NCBI RefSeq assembly: GCF_000429365.1 | Contig: NZ_AUBS01000026.1 | Coordinates: forward strand, 1-60,781 | Length of the DNA: 60,781 nt | Origin: Pseudodonghicola xiamenensis DSM 18339 | GTDB lineage: Bacteria; Pseudomonadota; Alphaproteobacteria; Rhodobacterales; Rhodobacteraceae | Reading direction: 5' to 3' | The notes under the pieces: model-generated | Seen by the model: only the letters and a program-made list of their open reading frames with translations | The model's database searches: none | What the model was told of the DNA's origin: nothing | In this document: positions 29,929 to 38,976 of the stretch, piece after piece | How the letters are laid out: every line of letters starts with the position of its first letter | Position numbering within the stretch: position 1 is the stretch's first letter | Made by a program: the position numbers and the translations under genes

Positions 29929-30012
29929 TGGTGGGCGACCCTGGAATCGAACCAGGCGTGCGTCTCCGCGAGGGAGTTACAGTCCCCTGCCACACCTTGC
30001 GGCCTGTCGCCC
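29929..30012 (-). tRNA. tRNA-Tyr (anticodon GTA)
   Basis: Reading the minus strand, the acceptor GGGCGAC pairs with GTCGCCC near the 3' end, followed by A and an encoded CCA. The anticodon stem GGGGA/TCCCT closes loop CTGTAAC, giving anticodon GTA. A long variable arm and the T arm CCTGG-TTCGATT-CCAGG complete a type II tRNA. rlmB follows on the opposite strand. Confidence 0.95.
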
Positions 30013-30125
30013 ATCCACGTGCGCTGTTGCGCCCGCTGTGGAGGCGTGATTACTAGCGTGGCCGAAGGGCGTCAACAGGAAAAACCGCAATTTTTCAGCC
30101 TTTGCGGAGAGAGCCGGGGAAGACC

Positions 30126-30899
30126 ATGAAAAAACCGAAGTGGGTTATCGAAAAGGAACAGGCGCGCAAGGCCTCGGGGGCGGAAACCGTTTGGCTTTTC
30201 GGTCTGCACGCAGTGCGCGACGCGCTGCTGAACCCGCGCCGGGAGAAGCTGAAGCTGATCGTGACGCTGAATGCCCAAGACAAGCTGGCGGATGCGATTG
30301 CCGAGGCCGGAATCACCCCCGAGGTGATCGATGCCCGCAAATTCTCAGCGCCGATCGACCCGGGGTCTGTGCATCAGGGCGCGGTGCTTGAGGTCAAGCC
30401 GCTGGCCTGGGGCGGATTGGCCGAAAACTGTATTGGCCGTGAGGCGCCGCGGGTGATTCTGCTCGATCGGGTGACCGATCCGCACAACGTCGGCGCCATC
30501 CTGCGCAGCGCCGAGGTGCTGGGCGCCTCGGCGGTGATCGGCACGCGACATCATTCGGCGCCCGAGACTGGGGCGCTGGCCAAGACGGCGAGCGGCGCAT
30601 TGGAGCGCCAGCCCTATCTCAGGGTGCGCAACCTGGCGGAAACCATCGAGGAATTGCAGCGCATGGGTTTTTATGTCCTCGGTCTCGATGGTGAGGCGGA
30701 GGAAACCATCGAACAGGCGATGGAGGGGCGGCGCGGCGATGCGGTGGCACTGGTGCTGGGGGCTGAGGGCCCGGGCTTGCGCGAAAAGACCAAGGAGACG
30801 GTCGACAAGCTGGTCAAGATCGACGCAGCCGGCGGTTTCGGATCGCTCAATGTGTCCAACGCGGCGGCGATTGCCCTCTATGCCTCTCAAGCCCACTGA
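30126..30899 (+). CDS. rlmB: 23S rRNA (guanosine-2'-O-)-methyltransferase RlmB-like (SpoU family)
   Basis: 257 residues from ATG 30126 (MKKPKWVIEKEQARK). The N-terminal substrate-binding domain has WLFGLHAVRDALLNP. The SPOUT domain shows the three SpoU motifs: LLDRVTDPHNVGAILRSAE, VLGAEGPGL and LNVSNAAAIALY. It methylates a ribose in 23S rRNA (G2251 in E. coli) using SAM. The frame is open 24 bases further upstream, but GGGGAAG sits just ahead of 30126. It diverges from tRNA-Tyr. Confidence 0.93.
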   Translation: MKKPKWVIEKEQARKASGAETVWLFGLHAVRDALLNPRREKLKLIVTLNAQDKLADAIAEAGITPEVIDARKFSAPIDPGSVHQGAVLEVKPLAWGGLAENCIGREAPRVILLDRVTDPHNVGAILRSAEVLGASAVIGTRHHSAPETGALAKTASGALERQPYLRVRNLAETIEELQRMGFYVLGLDGEAEETIEQAMEGRRGDAVALVLGAEGPGLREKTKETVDKLVKIDAAGGFGSLNVSNAAAIALYASQAH

Positions 30900-31144
30900 T
30901 TGAGAGGAGAGGGCGCGCGCCACGGGCCGTGAAAATCGGCACTTTCTGTACAGATGACACCCGCGCGGGGCCAGACGCCGTGCGGGTCTCTGCCGGGCGG
31001 AGGGTGCCGATCCGGTCGAGAGCTTTTCGGCCGATCTTGGGGGGGGGGGCGGTTTCACAAGCGTGTCATCGGGGTCTTGCACAGATGTCCCCGAACGGCA
31101 TTTTATGGCACACCTCTCCTGTCCAGAGCTTCAGTCCTGTTATC

Positions 31145-31594
31145 ATGCGTTTTCGCCCGATCTTGTCCGCCTGTCTGTTTCTCCTGCTTTTCGCTGGAGT
31201 GGCGCGGGCGGGTGGCAAGGCCCTTTTCTATACGCATGACGGGGTGGCGGTGTCGGGTTATGACGTGGTCGCCTATTTTGTCGAGGGGGAGCCGCTGCGC
31301 GGCCGTCCGGAGATCGCGGTGAAATGGCGCGGGGCCATCTGGCGGTTCGTCGACCACGGCAATCGTGAACGGTTCGAGGCCGATCCCCATGCCTATGCGC
31401 CGCAATATGGTGGCTATTGCGCCTATGCCATGGCTTCGGGCTCTGTCTCTGGCAGCGATCCGCGCTTTTGGCGGATCGTCGGCGGCAAGCTCTATCTGAT
31501 TCACGACGCTCGCCGGTTCAATCTTTGGGCGACAGATCCCGCGGGTTTCGTCGCGCGTGGCGATAAGAACTGGCCGGCCGCGCTTTTCCGGTGA
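31145..31594 (+). CDS. Exported YHS domain protein
   Basis: 149 residues with a Sec signal (MRFRPILSACLFLLLFAGVARAGG). The YHS-like domain covers most of the rest: FYTHDGVAVSGYDVVAYFVEG, WRFVDHGNRERFEADPHAYAPQYGGYCAYAMASG. Periplasmic YHS proteins may bind copper or other metals. The upstream 245 bp hold a run of 11 G at 31039-31049 and no gene. Confidence 0.87.
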   Translation: MRFRPILSACLFLLLFAGVARAGGKALFYTHDGVAVSGYDVVAYFVEGEPLRGRPEIAVKWRGAIWRFVDHGNRERFEADPHAYAPQYGGYCAYAMASGSVSGSDPRFWRIVGGKLYLIHDARRFNLWATDPAGFVARGDKNWPAALFR

Positions 31595-31774
31595 TGTCAT
31601 TTCACGAAATCGCGACTGAGTCTTCTTTTTCGCAAGACGATGCCTAAATCACACAGTGACCGCGGACCGGAACTGCCGCAGGTCATTTCACTGTCCCTCG
31701 TTCCAAGACTGGCGCCCGAAGCTTCCCCGCTTTGGGCGCTTTTTTCTGCCACGCGATCCGTCTAAGGTGCCCTG

Positions 31775-32197
31775 ATGACAGATTATTCCGATACCCTGCT
31801 TGCCGATATACTGCGCCAAACCCGCACCATTGCGCTGGTGGGGGCCTCGACCAACCCCGAACGCCCCAGCTTTCAGGTCGGTCAGTTCCTGACCGAAAAG
31901 GGATATAGGGTGATCCCGGTCAACCCCGGTCTTGCCGGTCAGACGCTTTGGGGCCAGCAGGTCGTGGCGCAACTGGCCGATATCGACATGCCGGTCGACA
32001 TGGTCGATATCTTTCGCCGCTCCGAAGCGGTGCCGCCGGTGGTCGATGAGGCGCTTGCCGCATTTCCCGGTCTCAAGGTGATCTGGATGCAGCTCGGGGT
32101 CGAAAACGCTGCGGCCGCCGCAAAGGCCGAGGATCGCGGTGTCACCGTGATCCAGAATCATTGCCCCAAGATCGAATATTCCCGCTTGATCGGCTGA
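31775..32197 (+). CDS. CoA-binding domain protein (YccU-like)
   Basis: 140 residues forming a Rossmann-like CoA-binding domain: TIALVGASTNPERPSFQVGQFL at the start, the GYRVIPVNPGLAGQTLWG segment, VDMVDIFRRSEAVPPVVDEAL and a C-terminal VIQNHCPKIEYSRL. These match the YccU family of stand-alone CoA-binding proteins, probably regulatory. The gene converges on the TetR gene with a 19-bp gap. Confidence 0.92.
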   Translation: MTDYSDTLLADILRQTRTIALVGASTNPERPSFQVGQFLTEKGYRVIPVNPGLAGQTLWGQQVVAQLADIDMPVDMVDIFRRSEAVPPVVDEALAAFPGLKVIWMQLGVENAAAAAKAEDRGVTVIQNHCPKIEYSRLIG

Positions 32198-32216
32198 TCG
32201 GGGCCGACGGGCGCGG

Positions 32217-32813
32217 TTAGTCGCGGACCAGCAGAAGATCGACACTTTGGCGCAGCCGCAGGCGCAGTTGGTTTCGCGTCTCGCCGGTCAGCATGTAGCC
32301 GCAGCTCAGCGTGAAGGAATAGACCGAGATGGCGCGCAGCCGCGCAGCTTCGGGATCGAACCCGCAGGCTTCGAACTGGCGGGTGAAGAACTCCAGGCGT
32401 TCGGCATCGACCCGCGTCAGCCCCTCGCGCACCTCGGGATCGCTCTGGCCCCATTGACGCATCGCCACCTCGGTGCCGACGTCATAGGTGCCGAGGGTGA
32501 CGAATTCGACCACATGCCAGATGCGATCTGGCGCTGCGTTATAGGTGGTCTCGACATGGCGGATCAGCCCGGTGGTTTCGCGCCGGCGCCAGTGGTCGAA
32601 CAGATGCCCCAGGAAATCGTGCCGATCACGGAAGTGCCAGTAGAAGCTGCCCTTCGTAACCTTCAGAGCCTTGCAGAGCTGGTCGATCCTGAGCCCGCCG
32701 GGCCCGGTCTGGCCGAGAAGCGTGAGCCCGGCATCCAGCCAGTCCTGTTGGGACAGGCGATCCTCCTTCAGCCGGCCGGTGCCGAGGGCCTCGGTGTTTT
32801 TTGCCTGAGTCAT
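32217..32813 (-). CDS. TetR family transcriptional regulator
   Basis: 198 residues. N-terminal helix-turn-helix: DAGLTLLGQTGPGGLRIDQL, KALKVTKGSFYWHFRDRHDFL. The C-terminal ligand/dimer domain has no recognised ligand. It is divergent from the TauD-like dioxygenase gene with a 249-bp gap carrying a matching inverted repeat (32963-32976), so it most likely represses that gene and itself. Confidence 0.9.
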   Translation of the reverse strand: MTQAKNTEALGTGRLKEDRLSQQDWLDAGLTLLGQTGPGGLRIDQLCKALKVTKGSFYWHFRDRHDFLGHLFDHWRRRETTGLIRHVETTYNAAPDRIWHVVEFVTLGTYDVGTEVAMRQWGQSDPEVREGLTRVDAERLEFFTRQFEACGFDPEAARLRAISVYSFTLSCGYMLTGETRNQLRLRLRQSVDLLLVRD

Positions 32814-32962
32814 CTGCTGCCGCCTGTCCGGGGTCGTTTGATAAAGATCATGGACTGCATCCTTCCTAACCGGAGCGGCAGGCGGGCGTCACCCCTTAGG
32901 GCGGCATTTCGCGCGCATCTTGCGAAAGTGGATTGACCGGAGGGCATCAAGCCCCGAAGTCT

Positions 32963-32976
32963 ATACCGAATGGTAT
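32963..32976. promoter_or_regulatory. Probable TetR operator
   Basis: ATACC-GAAT-GGTAT is an inverted repeat of 5 bp arms in the intergenic region between the divergent TetR and dioxygenase genes, 87 bp before the dioxygenase start. TetR-family sites often have TATACCG-type arms like this. The assignment is by position and symmetry only. Confidence 0.5.
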
Positions 32977-33062
32977 GGAGATTCTCGGCAGAGTCGCCGC
33001 GCATCGCGCGGAGGGCGCGCGACCGGCTCCTGCCGCGTTCCGGACGTTCGAAAGGAGACGAG

Positions 33063-34046
33063 ATGAGCATCGTTCTGACCGAGAAGATCACCACGCCGGC
33101 GGCCTGGGTGGGCGGGGATTTCGCCAATGACGACAGTTGGATCCATCCGTTGTCCGCCGAGGATATCGCGGCCATTGATGCCGCTCTGGCCGGGCTTGAG
33201 GCGAAGGGGCTGCGGTTCCCGCATTTCACCAAGGCAGATTTCCCGCTGGGCGGGCTCGAGGCGCTATTGGCCCAATGTTCGGACGAGTTGGAGAATGGCC
33301 GCGGTTTCTGCGTGCTGCGCGGCCTGCCGGTCGAGCGGTACAGCGAAGAGCAGATCAACACGCTTTATTACGCGATCGGCCTGCACATGGGGCAGCCGGT
33401 GGGGCAGAACCCGCGCGGCGATCTGATCGGCAAGGTCATGGCGGTGGGCGACGCGAAGAAGAAGGAAACCCGCGTCTACGAGACCAACCTCTATCTGCCT
33501 TATCACTCGGATCCGTCGGACATGGTGGGGCTGCTGTCGATCCGCAAGGCGAAGCAGGGCGGGCTGAGCAGCCTGATCAGCGTCGCCGCAATCTATAACG
33601 AGATCCTGGAAAACCACCGCGAATACCTGGGGCTCTATTACCGGCCCTGGTATTTCTCGCATCTGTGCGAAGACATGCCGAGCCTGTCGCCGATCTTCAG
33701 CTTCAACAAGGGCAAGCTGAGCTGCCGCTATCTGCGGCAATATCTGGAACTGGGGCATGAGATCATGCAGGCGCCGCTGTCGAAGGTCGAGATCGAGGCC
33801 CTCGATCTCTTCGACGAGATCATCATGTCGAACCGGCTGCGGCTGGATATGATGCTGGAGCCGGGCGATCTGCAATTCGCCAACAATTACGCGGTGCTGC
33901 ATTCGCGCAATTCGTTCGAGGATTCCGACGATCCCGAACAGATGCGGAAGCTGCTGCGGCTCTGGGTGAAGATGCCCAACGCGCGCGAACTGGCGCCGGA
34001 GTTCCCGGGGCGCAATGGCTTCCCGATCCCCGAGGGCGCCTATTGA
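33063..34046 (+). CDS. TauD/TfdA-type Fe(II)/2-oxoglutarate-dependent dioxygenase
   Basis: 327 residues. The iron facial triad is H148-x-D150 (in LPYHSDPSDMVG) and His280 (VLHSRNSFED), with a C-terminal Arg (KLLRLWVKMP) for 2-oxoglutarate. The N-terminal half matches the TauD fold (ENGRGFCVLRGLP). Such enzymes hydroxylate small acids or amines; which one is unknown. GGAG lies five to six bases before the ATG. Probably regulated by the divergent TetR gene. Confidence 0.88.
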   Translation: MSIVLTEKITTPAAWVGGDFANDDSWIHPLSAEDIAAIDAALAGLEAKGLRFPHFTKADFPLGGLEALLAQCSDELENGRGFCVLRGLPVERYSEEQINTLYYAIGLHMGQPVGQNPRGDLIGKVMAVGDAKKKETRVYETNLYLPYHSDPSDMVGLLSIRKAKQGGLSSLISVAAIYNEILENHREYLGLYYRPWYFSHLCEDMPSLSPIFSFNKGKLSCRYLRQYLELGHEIMQAPLSKVEIEALDLFDEIIMSNRLRLDMMLEPGDLQFANNYAVLHSRNSFEDSDDPEQMRKLLRLWVKMPNARELAPEFPGRNGFPIPEGAY

Positions 34047-34121
34047 TCGGGCGCCGTTGTCCGGTCGGCCTTCCTGACCGGAAGAGTTGAGCCGGGCCTT
34101 GGCCCTGCCTCTCATAAGGAA

Positions 34122-34145
34122 GGCCCCGCCTGCTTCGGCGGGGCC
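34122..34145. terminator. GC hairpin between convergent dioxygenase and aquaporin genes
   Basis: GGCCCCGCC (34122-34130) and GGCGGGGCC (34137-34145) form a perfect 9-bp stem with loop TGCTTC. It lies between the ends of a plus-strand and a minus-strand gene and so may serve both. There is no clear T run. Confidence 0.6.
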
Positions 34146-34157
34146 ATGCCAGGGCGA

Positions 34158-34844
34158 TTACTTTTCTTCGCCGAAGATCGTCCAGATCAGGGCCCCCAGG
34201 ACGGCCCCGGCGATCGGCGCCACCCAGAACAGCCAGAGCTGTCCCAACGCCCAGTCGCCCACAAAGAGCGCCTGACTGGTCGAGCGCGCGGGGTTGACCG
34301 AGGTGTTGGTCACTGGAATCGAGATCAGGTGGATCAGGGTCAGCGCCAGACCGATGGCGATCGGAGCGAAGCCGGTGGGCGCCCGGCCGTGGGTCGAGCC
34401 TAGGATGATCAGGATGAAGAAGCCGGTCAGCACAGTCTCGATCAGCGCCGCCGATATCAGGGAATAGCTGCCCGGCGAATGCTCACCATAGCCATTGGCG
34501 GCAAAACCGCCCAGCTCGGCGCCCGCCTTGCCCGAGGCGATGATATAGAGCAGCGCCGCAGCGGTGATGGCACCCAGCACCTGCACGATGACATAGGGCA
34601 ACAGCTTCGCCACCGGGAAACGCCCGGCTACGGCAAGTCCGATCGAAACAGCCGGATTGAAATGCCCCCCCGAGATGCCACCGACCGCATAGGCCATAGT
34701 CAGAACGGTCAGTCCAAAGGCCAGTGCCACGCCGGCAAAACCGATGCCCAGTTCGGGGAAGGTGGCGGCGAAAACGGCGCTACCACAGCCCCCGAACACC
34801 AGCCAGAACGTGCCGAAGAACTCGGCCGTAAGTTGCTTTTGCAT
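34158..34844 (-). CDS. aqpZ: Aquaporin Z (water channel)
   Basis: 228 residues from ATG 34844 ([20 protein letters not shown]); an upstream ATG at 34868 adds a non-conserved tail. Both NPA boxes are present (HFNPAVS at about 61-67 and SVNPARS). The selectivity residues expected for AqpZ are seen: Phe in LAFGLTV, His in TLIHLIS, Thr before SVNPA and the Arg after it, so water rather than glycerol is likely. Six membrane segments. Inner membrane. Confidence 0.95.
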   Translation of the reverse strand: MQKQLTAEFFGTFWLVFGGCGSAVFAATFPELGIGFAGVALAFGLTVLTMAYAVGGISGGHFNPAVSIGLAVAGRFPVAKLLPYVIVQVLGAITAAALLYIIASGKAGAELGGFAANGYGEHSPGSYSLISAALIETVLTGFFILIILGSTHGRAPTGFAPIAIGLALTLIHLISIPVTNTSVNPARSTSQALFVGDWALGQLWLFWVAPIAGAVLGALIWTIFGEEK

Positions 34845-35129
34845 TTCATACCTTTCACTCATTAACAAACGTGGTGGAAAACAGAGTTAACGCTTTTTGA
34901 AAACAGGGGATTTCATCCGACGGCGCCGCCTTGCCGGCCTGCGGCAATTTTCAGCCGATCCCGATGAACGGACGCAGGTCGCGGACCCGGCCACAGCCGC
35001 GATGCGCCGGGGCAGACAGCCTTCGGCGCCCCGATCGGGCATGCAGATTGGTGGGGGGAGGAGATCACTTCGGTGGCGAGACCCGCGCGCCCCGATCCCC
35101 GGGGCGCGGTCCAGCCCGAAGGGCAGGGC

Positions 35130-35444
35130 TCAGCTCTTGCGGGCGGCCTTTTCGGCGATGCCGCTCATACCCTGACGACGGGCGAGCTCATCTAGCACCG
35201 CCTGAAACGGGACATCGCGCGCCTGCAGCATGACCAGCATGTGATAGAGCGTATCGGCGGCCTCGGAGGCCAGTCGCTCCTTGTCGCCCCGGACCGCTTC
35301 GATAATCGCCTCGACGGCCTCCTCACCGAATTTCTCGGCGCATTTCTCCGGGCCCTTGGCGAGCAGCTTGGCGGTCCAGCTCGACTCGGGATCAGCCGAG
35401 GCGCGTTCGGCCACGGTCTGGGCCAGTTGATCGAGAATGTGCAT
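35130..35444 (-). CDS. hisE: Phosphoribosyl-ATP pyrophosphatase
   Basis: 104 residues of the all-alpha NTP pyrophosphohydrolase type: SWTAKLLAKGPEKCAEKFGEEAVEAIIEA with the acidic Mg2+-binding EEAVE and EAADTLYHMLVML. It hydrolyses PR-ATP to PR-AMP, the second step of histidine synthesis. Its ATG overlaps the hisF stop (TGATG), so it is translated with hisF. Confidence 0.96.
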   Translation of the reverse strand: MHILDQLAQTVAERASADPESSWTAKLLAKGPEKCAEKFGEEAVEAIIEAVRGDKERLASEAADTLYHMLVMLQARDVPFQAVLDELARRQGMSGIAEKAARKS

Positions 35445-36247
35445 CAGGAGAACTCCAGCCGCATGGGGATACCGGCGGCGGCCATGTAGTCCTTGGCCTC
35501 GCGGATGGTGTAATCCCCGAAATGGAAGATCGAGGCGGCGAGAACCGCGCTGGCGTGGCCTTCGGTGACGCCCTCGACCAGATGTTGCAGATTGCCGACG
35601 CCTCCGCTTGCGATCACCGGCACCTCGACCGCATCGGCGATGGCGCGGGTGAGGGGCAGGTTGAAGCCCGCGCGGGTGCCGTCTCGGTCCATCGAGGTCA
35701 GCAGGATTTCGCCCGCGCCCTTGGCCACCACGGTGCGGGCGAATTCCACCGCGTCGATCGGATTGCCATCGGCATCGAGCGCCGCCTTGCGCCCGCCATG
35801 GGTGAAGATGCCCCAGCGGGTGCCGATGCCGTTTTCATCCGTTTCGATGGTCTTGGCGTCGATGGCGCAGACGATGCACTGGCTGCCGAAGTGATCGGCG
35901 GCCTCGGCCACCACATCGGGGTCGGCGACGGCGGCGGAGTTGAAACTGACCTTGTCGGCCCCGGCAAGGAGCAGTTTGCGCACGTCGTCCCGGGTGCGGA
36001 CCCCGCCGCCCACGGTCAGCGGGATATAGCATTGCTCTGCCGTGCGCTGCACCAGATCGTACATGGTGCCGCGGTTTTCGTGAGTGGCGTGGATGTCGAG
36101 AAAGCAAAGCTCGTCCGCGCCGGCGGCGTCATAGGCCTTGGCGGCCTCGACCGGATCGCCGGCATCGACCAGATCGACGAAGTTGACACCCTTGACCACG
36201 CGACCGTCGGCCACGTCGAGGCAGGGGATGATGCGGGTTTTCAGCAT
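35444..36247 (-). CDS. hisF: Imidazole glycerol phosphate synthase, cyclase subunit
   Basis: 267 residues, a (beta/alpha)8 barrel starting [20 protein letters not shown] with the catalytic Asp11. The phosphate-binding signature [22 protein letters not shown] and the second active-site Asp in MDRDGT are intact. Family members are about 251-256 long; the surplus lies in one loop ([16 protein letters not shown] and [13 protein letters not shown]). With HisH it makes IGP and AICAR from PRFAR. Confidence 0.96.
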   Translation of the reverse strand: MLKTRIIPCLDVADGRVVKGVNFVDLVDAGDPVEAAKAYDAAGADELCFLDIHATHENRGTMYDLVQRTAEQCYIPLTVGGGVRTRDDVRKLLLAGADKVSFNSAAVADPDVVAEAADHFGSQCIVCAIDAKTIETDENGIGTRWGIFTHGGRKAALDADGNPIDAVEFARTVVAKGAGEILLTSMDRDGTRAGFNLPLTRAIADAVEVPVIASGGVGNLQHLVEGVTEGHASAVLAASIFHFGDYTIREAKDYMAAAGIPMRLEFS

Positions 36248-36351
36248 GGGGCCGCTCCTTTGTCGCTTTCATAGCGCCGGGGGGGCAGAGGGGAAAGGGG
36301 GGATGGGGGTCGAAGGGAGGCGAGGGTGGGGCCTGTGGCGGGCGACAGAGA

Positions 36352-36403
36352 CGCGCCCTGCCGGGCGCGGCCTCCGGCGGGGATATTTTCGGCCAGAAAA
36401 AGG
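36352..36403 (+). repeat. Dispersed two-hairpin repeat, copy 2 (GGATATTT core)
   Basis: Hairpin CGCGCCC-TGCC-GGGCGCG (36352-36369), a weaker GCC-TCC-GGC behind it, then GGGGATATTTTCGGCCAGAA and AAAGG up to 36403. Same layout and orientation as copies 1 and 3. It lies upstream of hisF and downstream of the DUF2867 gene, both on the minus strand, so it is not restricted to convergent gene ends. Confidence 0.65.
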
Positions 36404-36421
36404 GCGCGGCGGAGGGTGAGT

Positions 36422-36859
36422 TCAGCCGGCGGCGGCGATGCGCTTGACGGCGCTTTGCAGGATCAGCTTGTGAAACGGCATCACCAGAGCCAGATAGACC
36501 CGGCCGAGCGCATTGTTGCGATGTACCCAGGTGGCGATATGCACGATGCCGTCCTGCTTGAGCACGGTGATGCGGAAATCCAGATGGCGGTCGTCCATGC
36601 CGATCAGAACCTCCTCTTCGGTCTCATACTCCACGGGAAAGCCCAACTGGCCGTTGCTGCTGGCGGTCTTCAGGCCGAGTGGGCGGACCAGCGCATCGCG
36701 CAGCCTGAGCAGCGATTGCGCCCAGTTGGGAGAACGCAGTGCCAGTTCCAGTGCCTGGCGCGCGCTGAGCGGGGTGGCGATGCTGTAGGTGTCGAGAAAG
36801 TCGCCAGGGGCGACGCGCGGCCAGATATGGGCATGTCGGGGCAGGCTGGTGGTGGTCAT
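36422..36859 (-). CDS. DUF2867 domain protein
   Basis: 145 residues. It reads ARQALELALRSPNWAQSLLRLRDALVRPLGLKT, then VLIGMDDRHLDFRITVL and TWVHRNNALGRVYLALVMPFHKLI, the typical DUF2867 pattern (a StAR-like fold is often assumed). The C-terminal part is hydrophobic. It sits between hisF and hisA on the same strand, but histidine synthesis needs no such protein. Function unknown. Confidence 0.8.
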   Translation of the reverse strand: MTTTSLPRHAHIWPRVAPGDFLDTYSIATPLSARQALELALRSPNWAQSLLRLRDALVRPLGLKTASSNGQLGFPVEYETEEEVLIGMDDRHLDFRITVLKQDGIVHIATWVHRNNALGRVYLALVMPFHKLILQSAVKRIAAAG

Positions 36860-36945
36860 CTACCATCTCCTTGGGCCATGGGGTGGCTTGAGCTGAGCAT
36901 GGGAAGGATGATCGGAGAAGGCGGCAGATCGTCTCGGGTGCGGGA

Positions 36946-37233
36946 TCAGCCGCGCGGGCGCCGCAGGCGGCGCAGCATAGTTGTGAGACCCCAGAGCAGC
37001 CCGGCGGTGAAGGAGAGGGGGGCGAGGAAGAACAGCCCCCAGGCCGAGATCATGCCGAGGCTATAGGCGGTGTCGCCGAGATCGTGGCCAAGGATGATGC
37101 AGGGATGGCTGCTGCCCTCGTCGATCCGGCAGCCCATCGGGCCGGCGAGGATCAGGGTGAGGCCGAGGGTGCCCAGCCAGACCAGGATCGGTGCGAGGGT
37201 GGCGCAGGCCAGAAGGCGGGAGAGCAGGCGCAT
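36946..37233 (-). CDS. Small membrane protein in the his cluster
   Basis: 95 residues with two or three membrane segments: LLACATLAPILVWLGTLGLTLILAG at the start and LGMISAWGLFFLAPLSFTAGLLWG near the end, a short loop with two Cys (GCRIDEGSSHPCIILG) between them and a basic tail. I recall similar small genes next to hisA in Rhodobacterales. No function can be assigned. Confidence 0.65.
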   Translation of the reverse strand: MRLLSRLLACATLAPILVWLGTLGLTLILAGPMGCRIDEGSSHPCIILGHDLGDTAYSLGMISAWGLFFLAPLSFTAGLLWGLTTMLRRLRRPRG

Positions 37234-37290
37234 GACACCGAGGGGGCAGGGCGAGGGGCCGGCCTGGCGCGCCCCTCGGCGTTGGAAGGA

Positions 37291-38016
37291 TCAGCCCTTG
37301 AGAGTGGCCAGCGCCTCTTTCAGGTCGATGGCACCGTCATAGAGCGCGCGACCGGAGATTGCACCGTTGAGCTGGGCACCGCAGTCGCGCAGAGCAACCA
37401 GATCGGCGATCGAGCTGACGCCGCCCGAGGCGATCACCGGGATCGACACCGCGCGGGCCAGCGCCGCCGTGGCGTCGATATTCGGGCCCTGCATGGCGCC
37501 ATCGCGGTTGATGTCGGTATAGATGATGGCGGCGACGCCCGCGTCCTCGAAGGAGCGTGCCAGATCGGTGGCGTCGACATTGGTTTCCTCGGCCCAGCCC
37601 TTGGTCGCGACCATGCCGCCCCGGGCGTCGATGCCCACCGCGACCTTGCCGGGGAAGGCTCGGGCGGCCTCGCGCACCAGATCGGGGTTTTCCACCGCCA
37701 CCGTGCCGAGGATGACGCGCGCCAGCCCCTTGGAAATCCAGGCCTCGATCGTCGCCATGTCGCGGATGCCGCCGCCGAGCTGGGCGGGAGTGCCGGGGCA
37801 GGCGGCCAGGATCGCCTCGACCGCGGCGGCATTCACCGGCTCACCGGCGAAGGCCCCGTTCAGGTCCACCAGATGCAGCCAGTCGCAGCCCGCCTCGACA
37901 AAGGCGCGGGCCTGGGCGGCGGGATCGTCGTTGAAGACGGTGGCTTTCTCCATCTCGCCGCGCAGCAGGCGAACGGCCTGACCGTCCTTGAGGTCGATGG
38001 CGGGGTAGAGGATCAT
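37291..38016 (-). CDS. hisA: ProFAR isomerase (phosphoribosylformimino-AICAR-P isomerase)
   Basis: 241 residues from ATG 38016 ([20 protein letters not shown] with the catalytic Asp8). The barrel repeats HisF-like motifs: [26 protein letters not shown] and [14 protein letters not shown] with the second Asp, then VIASGGVSS. It isomerises ProFAR to PRFAR, the substrate of HisFH. The upstream open frame to 38295 is a shadow. Confidence 0.96.
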   Translation of the reverse strand: MILYPAIDLKDGQAVRLLRGEMEKATVFNDDPAAQARAFVEAGCDWLHLVDLNGAFAGEPVNAAAVEAILAACPGTPAQLGGGIRDMATIEAWISKGLARVILGTVAVENPDLVREAARAFPGKVAVGIDARGGMVATKGWAEETNVDATDLARSFEDAGVAAIIYTDINRDGAMQGPNIDATAALARAVSIPVIASGGVSSIADLVALRDCGAQLNGAISGRALYDGAIDLKEALATLKG

Positions 38017-38309
38017 GGCTTCGGCCTTTCGCTGAGGGGTTGGCGCGGTATTGCACCGGGGCGGGGGGAAATGCAACGCGCGCCGCGTTGGTTGGACCGC
38101 GCTGCCTTGACCTTGTGCCCCTTGCAGCCTGTCTCCAGGCTTTGGTGGGCAGGCAGGGGCGTAGGTCTTGGAGAAACTCCTGTTTTTTATTCCGACGAAG
38201 ACGAGACGCCTTATCGGTCTTGGTTTGTCAAGGATTCCGCCTCCGTCTTCTTGGCGCTGAACCCGTTCCTGTGCATGCGCGGGGTGAGCCTGCAAAAAAT
38301 GGCGATTGG

Positions 38310-38976
38310 ATGTTGGATGCGGTTGCGGAGAAGGCGAAACGCTGCGGGCCAGCCTGCGGGGCGTCCTGGGTCAAGATTGCCGAGATTTGCGGGTTCCCGT
38401 CGATCCGCCATGTGAACCGCGCCCTGAGGTTGACCGGGTCGAAGAGGATCAGCGAAGAGTTCGCCAGCCCCGAGGATACCGCGAAGATGCGGCGCATCTG
38501 CGCCGAGCGGAGCATCTATCTGCCGGATGAGGGGGAGGCCGTCGCCGTTGATGGAGCTGGCGCTGGGGCGGTTCCTGCAGGCGTTGGGCCATGGGGAGGT
38601 GCTTGCGGCAGGTCACTTCGGGCACGGGCCTCGGCTACGGCCGGTGGCGGAGCTGCTCAACCGGGACAAAGAGCAAGAGTTTGTCGAGTTTTGCGCCACC
38701 GACAGATCGCTCAATTGCACGATCGACACCGATTACCACTATTACCTGATTTGCCAGACCGAGGCGGGATTGACGCGGGCGCGGCCAGAGGATTTCTTCG
38801 AGGGCTTCTATGCGGAGAAGGAGACCAACGATTTCTGGGGCGTCGGGCGCTTCGGCGAGGGGGAGGCGGCCCCGGTCAGGGCCGCCAGCGCAGGAAGTTG
38901 CCGATCAGGGTCAGGCCGGTCTTCTGGCTTTTCTCCGGGTGGAACTGCATCCCCAGCATGGTGCCCCGGCCGATGA
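38310..38976 (+). pseudogene. Frameshifted unknown gene wedged between hisA and hisH
   Basis: One plus-strand frame from ATG 38310 reads [20 protein letters not shown], then IAEICGFPSIRHVNRALRLT, which looks like a helix-turn-helix. At about 38540-38550 the protein-like signal moves to the next frame (MELALGRFLQALGHGEVLAA, then CTIDTDYHYYLICQTE and EDFFEGFYAEKETNDFWGVG). Both halves have GC-rich third positions. The second frame runs 101 bp into hisH from the other side, so the natural 3' end is unclear. Dropping one G near 38549 would join them. I recognise no family. Two overlapping genes are an alternative. Confidence 0.5.

Noticed and set aside
38160..38200. GGAG-AAA-CTCC followed by TTTTTT upstream of hisA, considered as a terminator
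   Set aside because: A stem of only 4 bp and no plus-strand gene that would end there.
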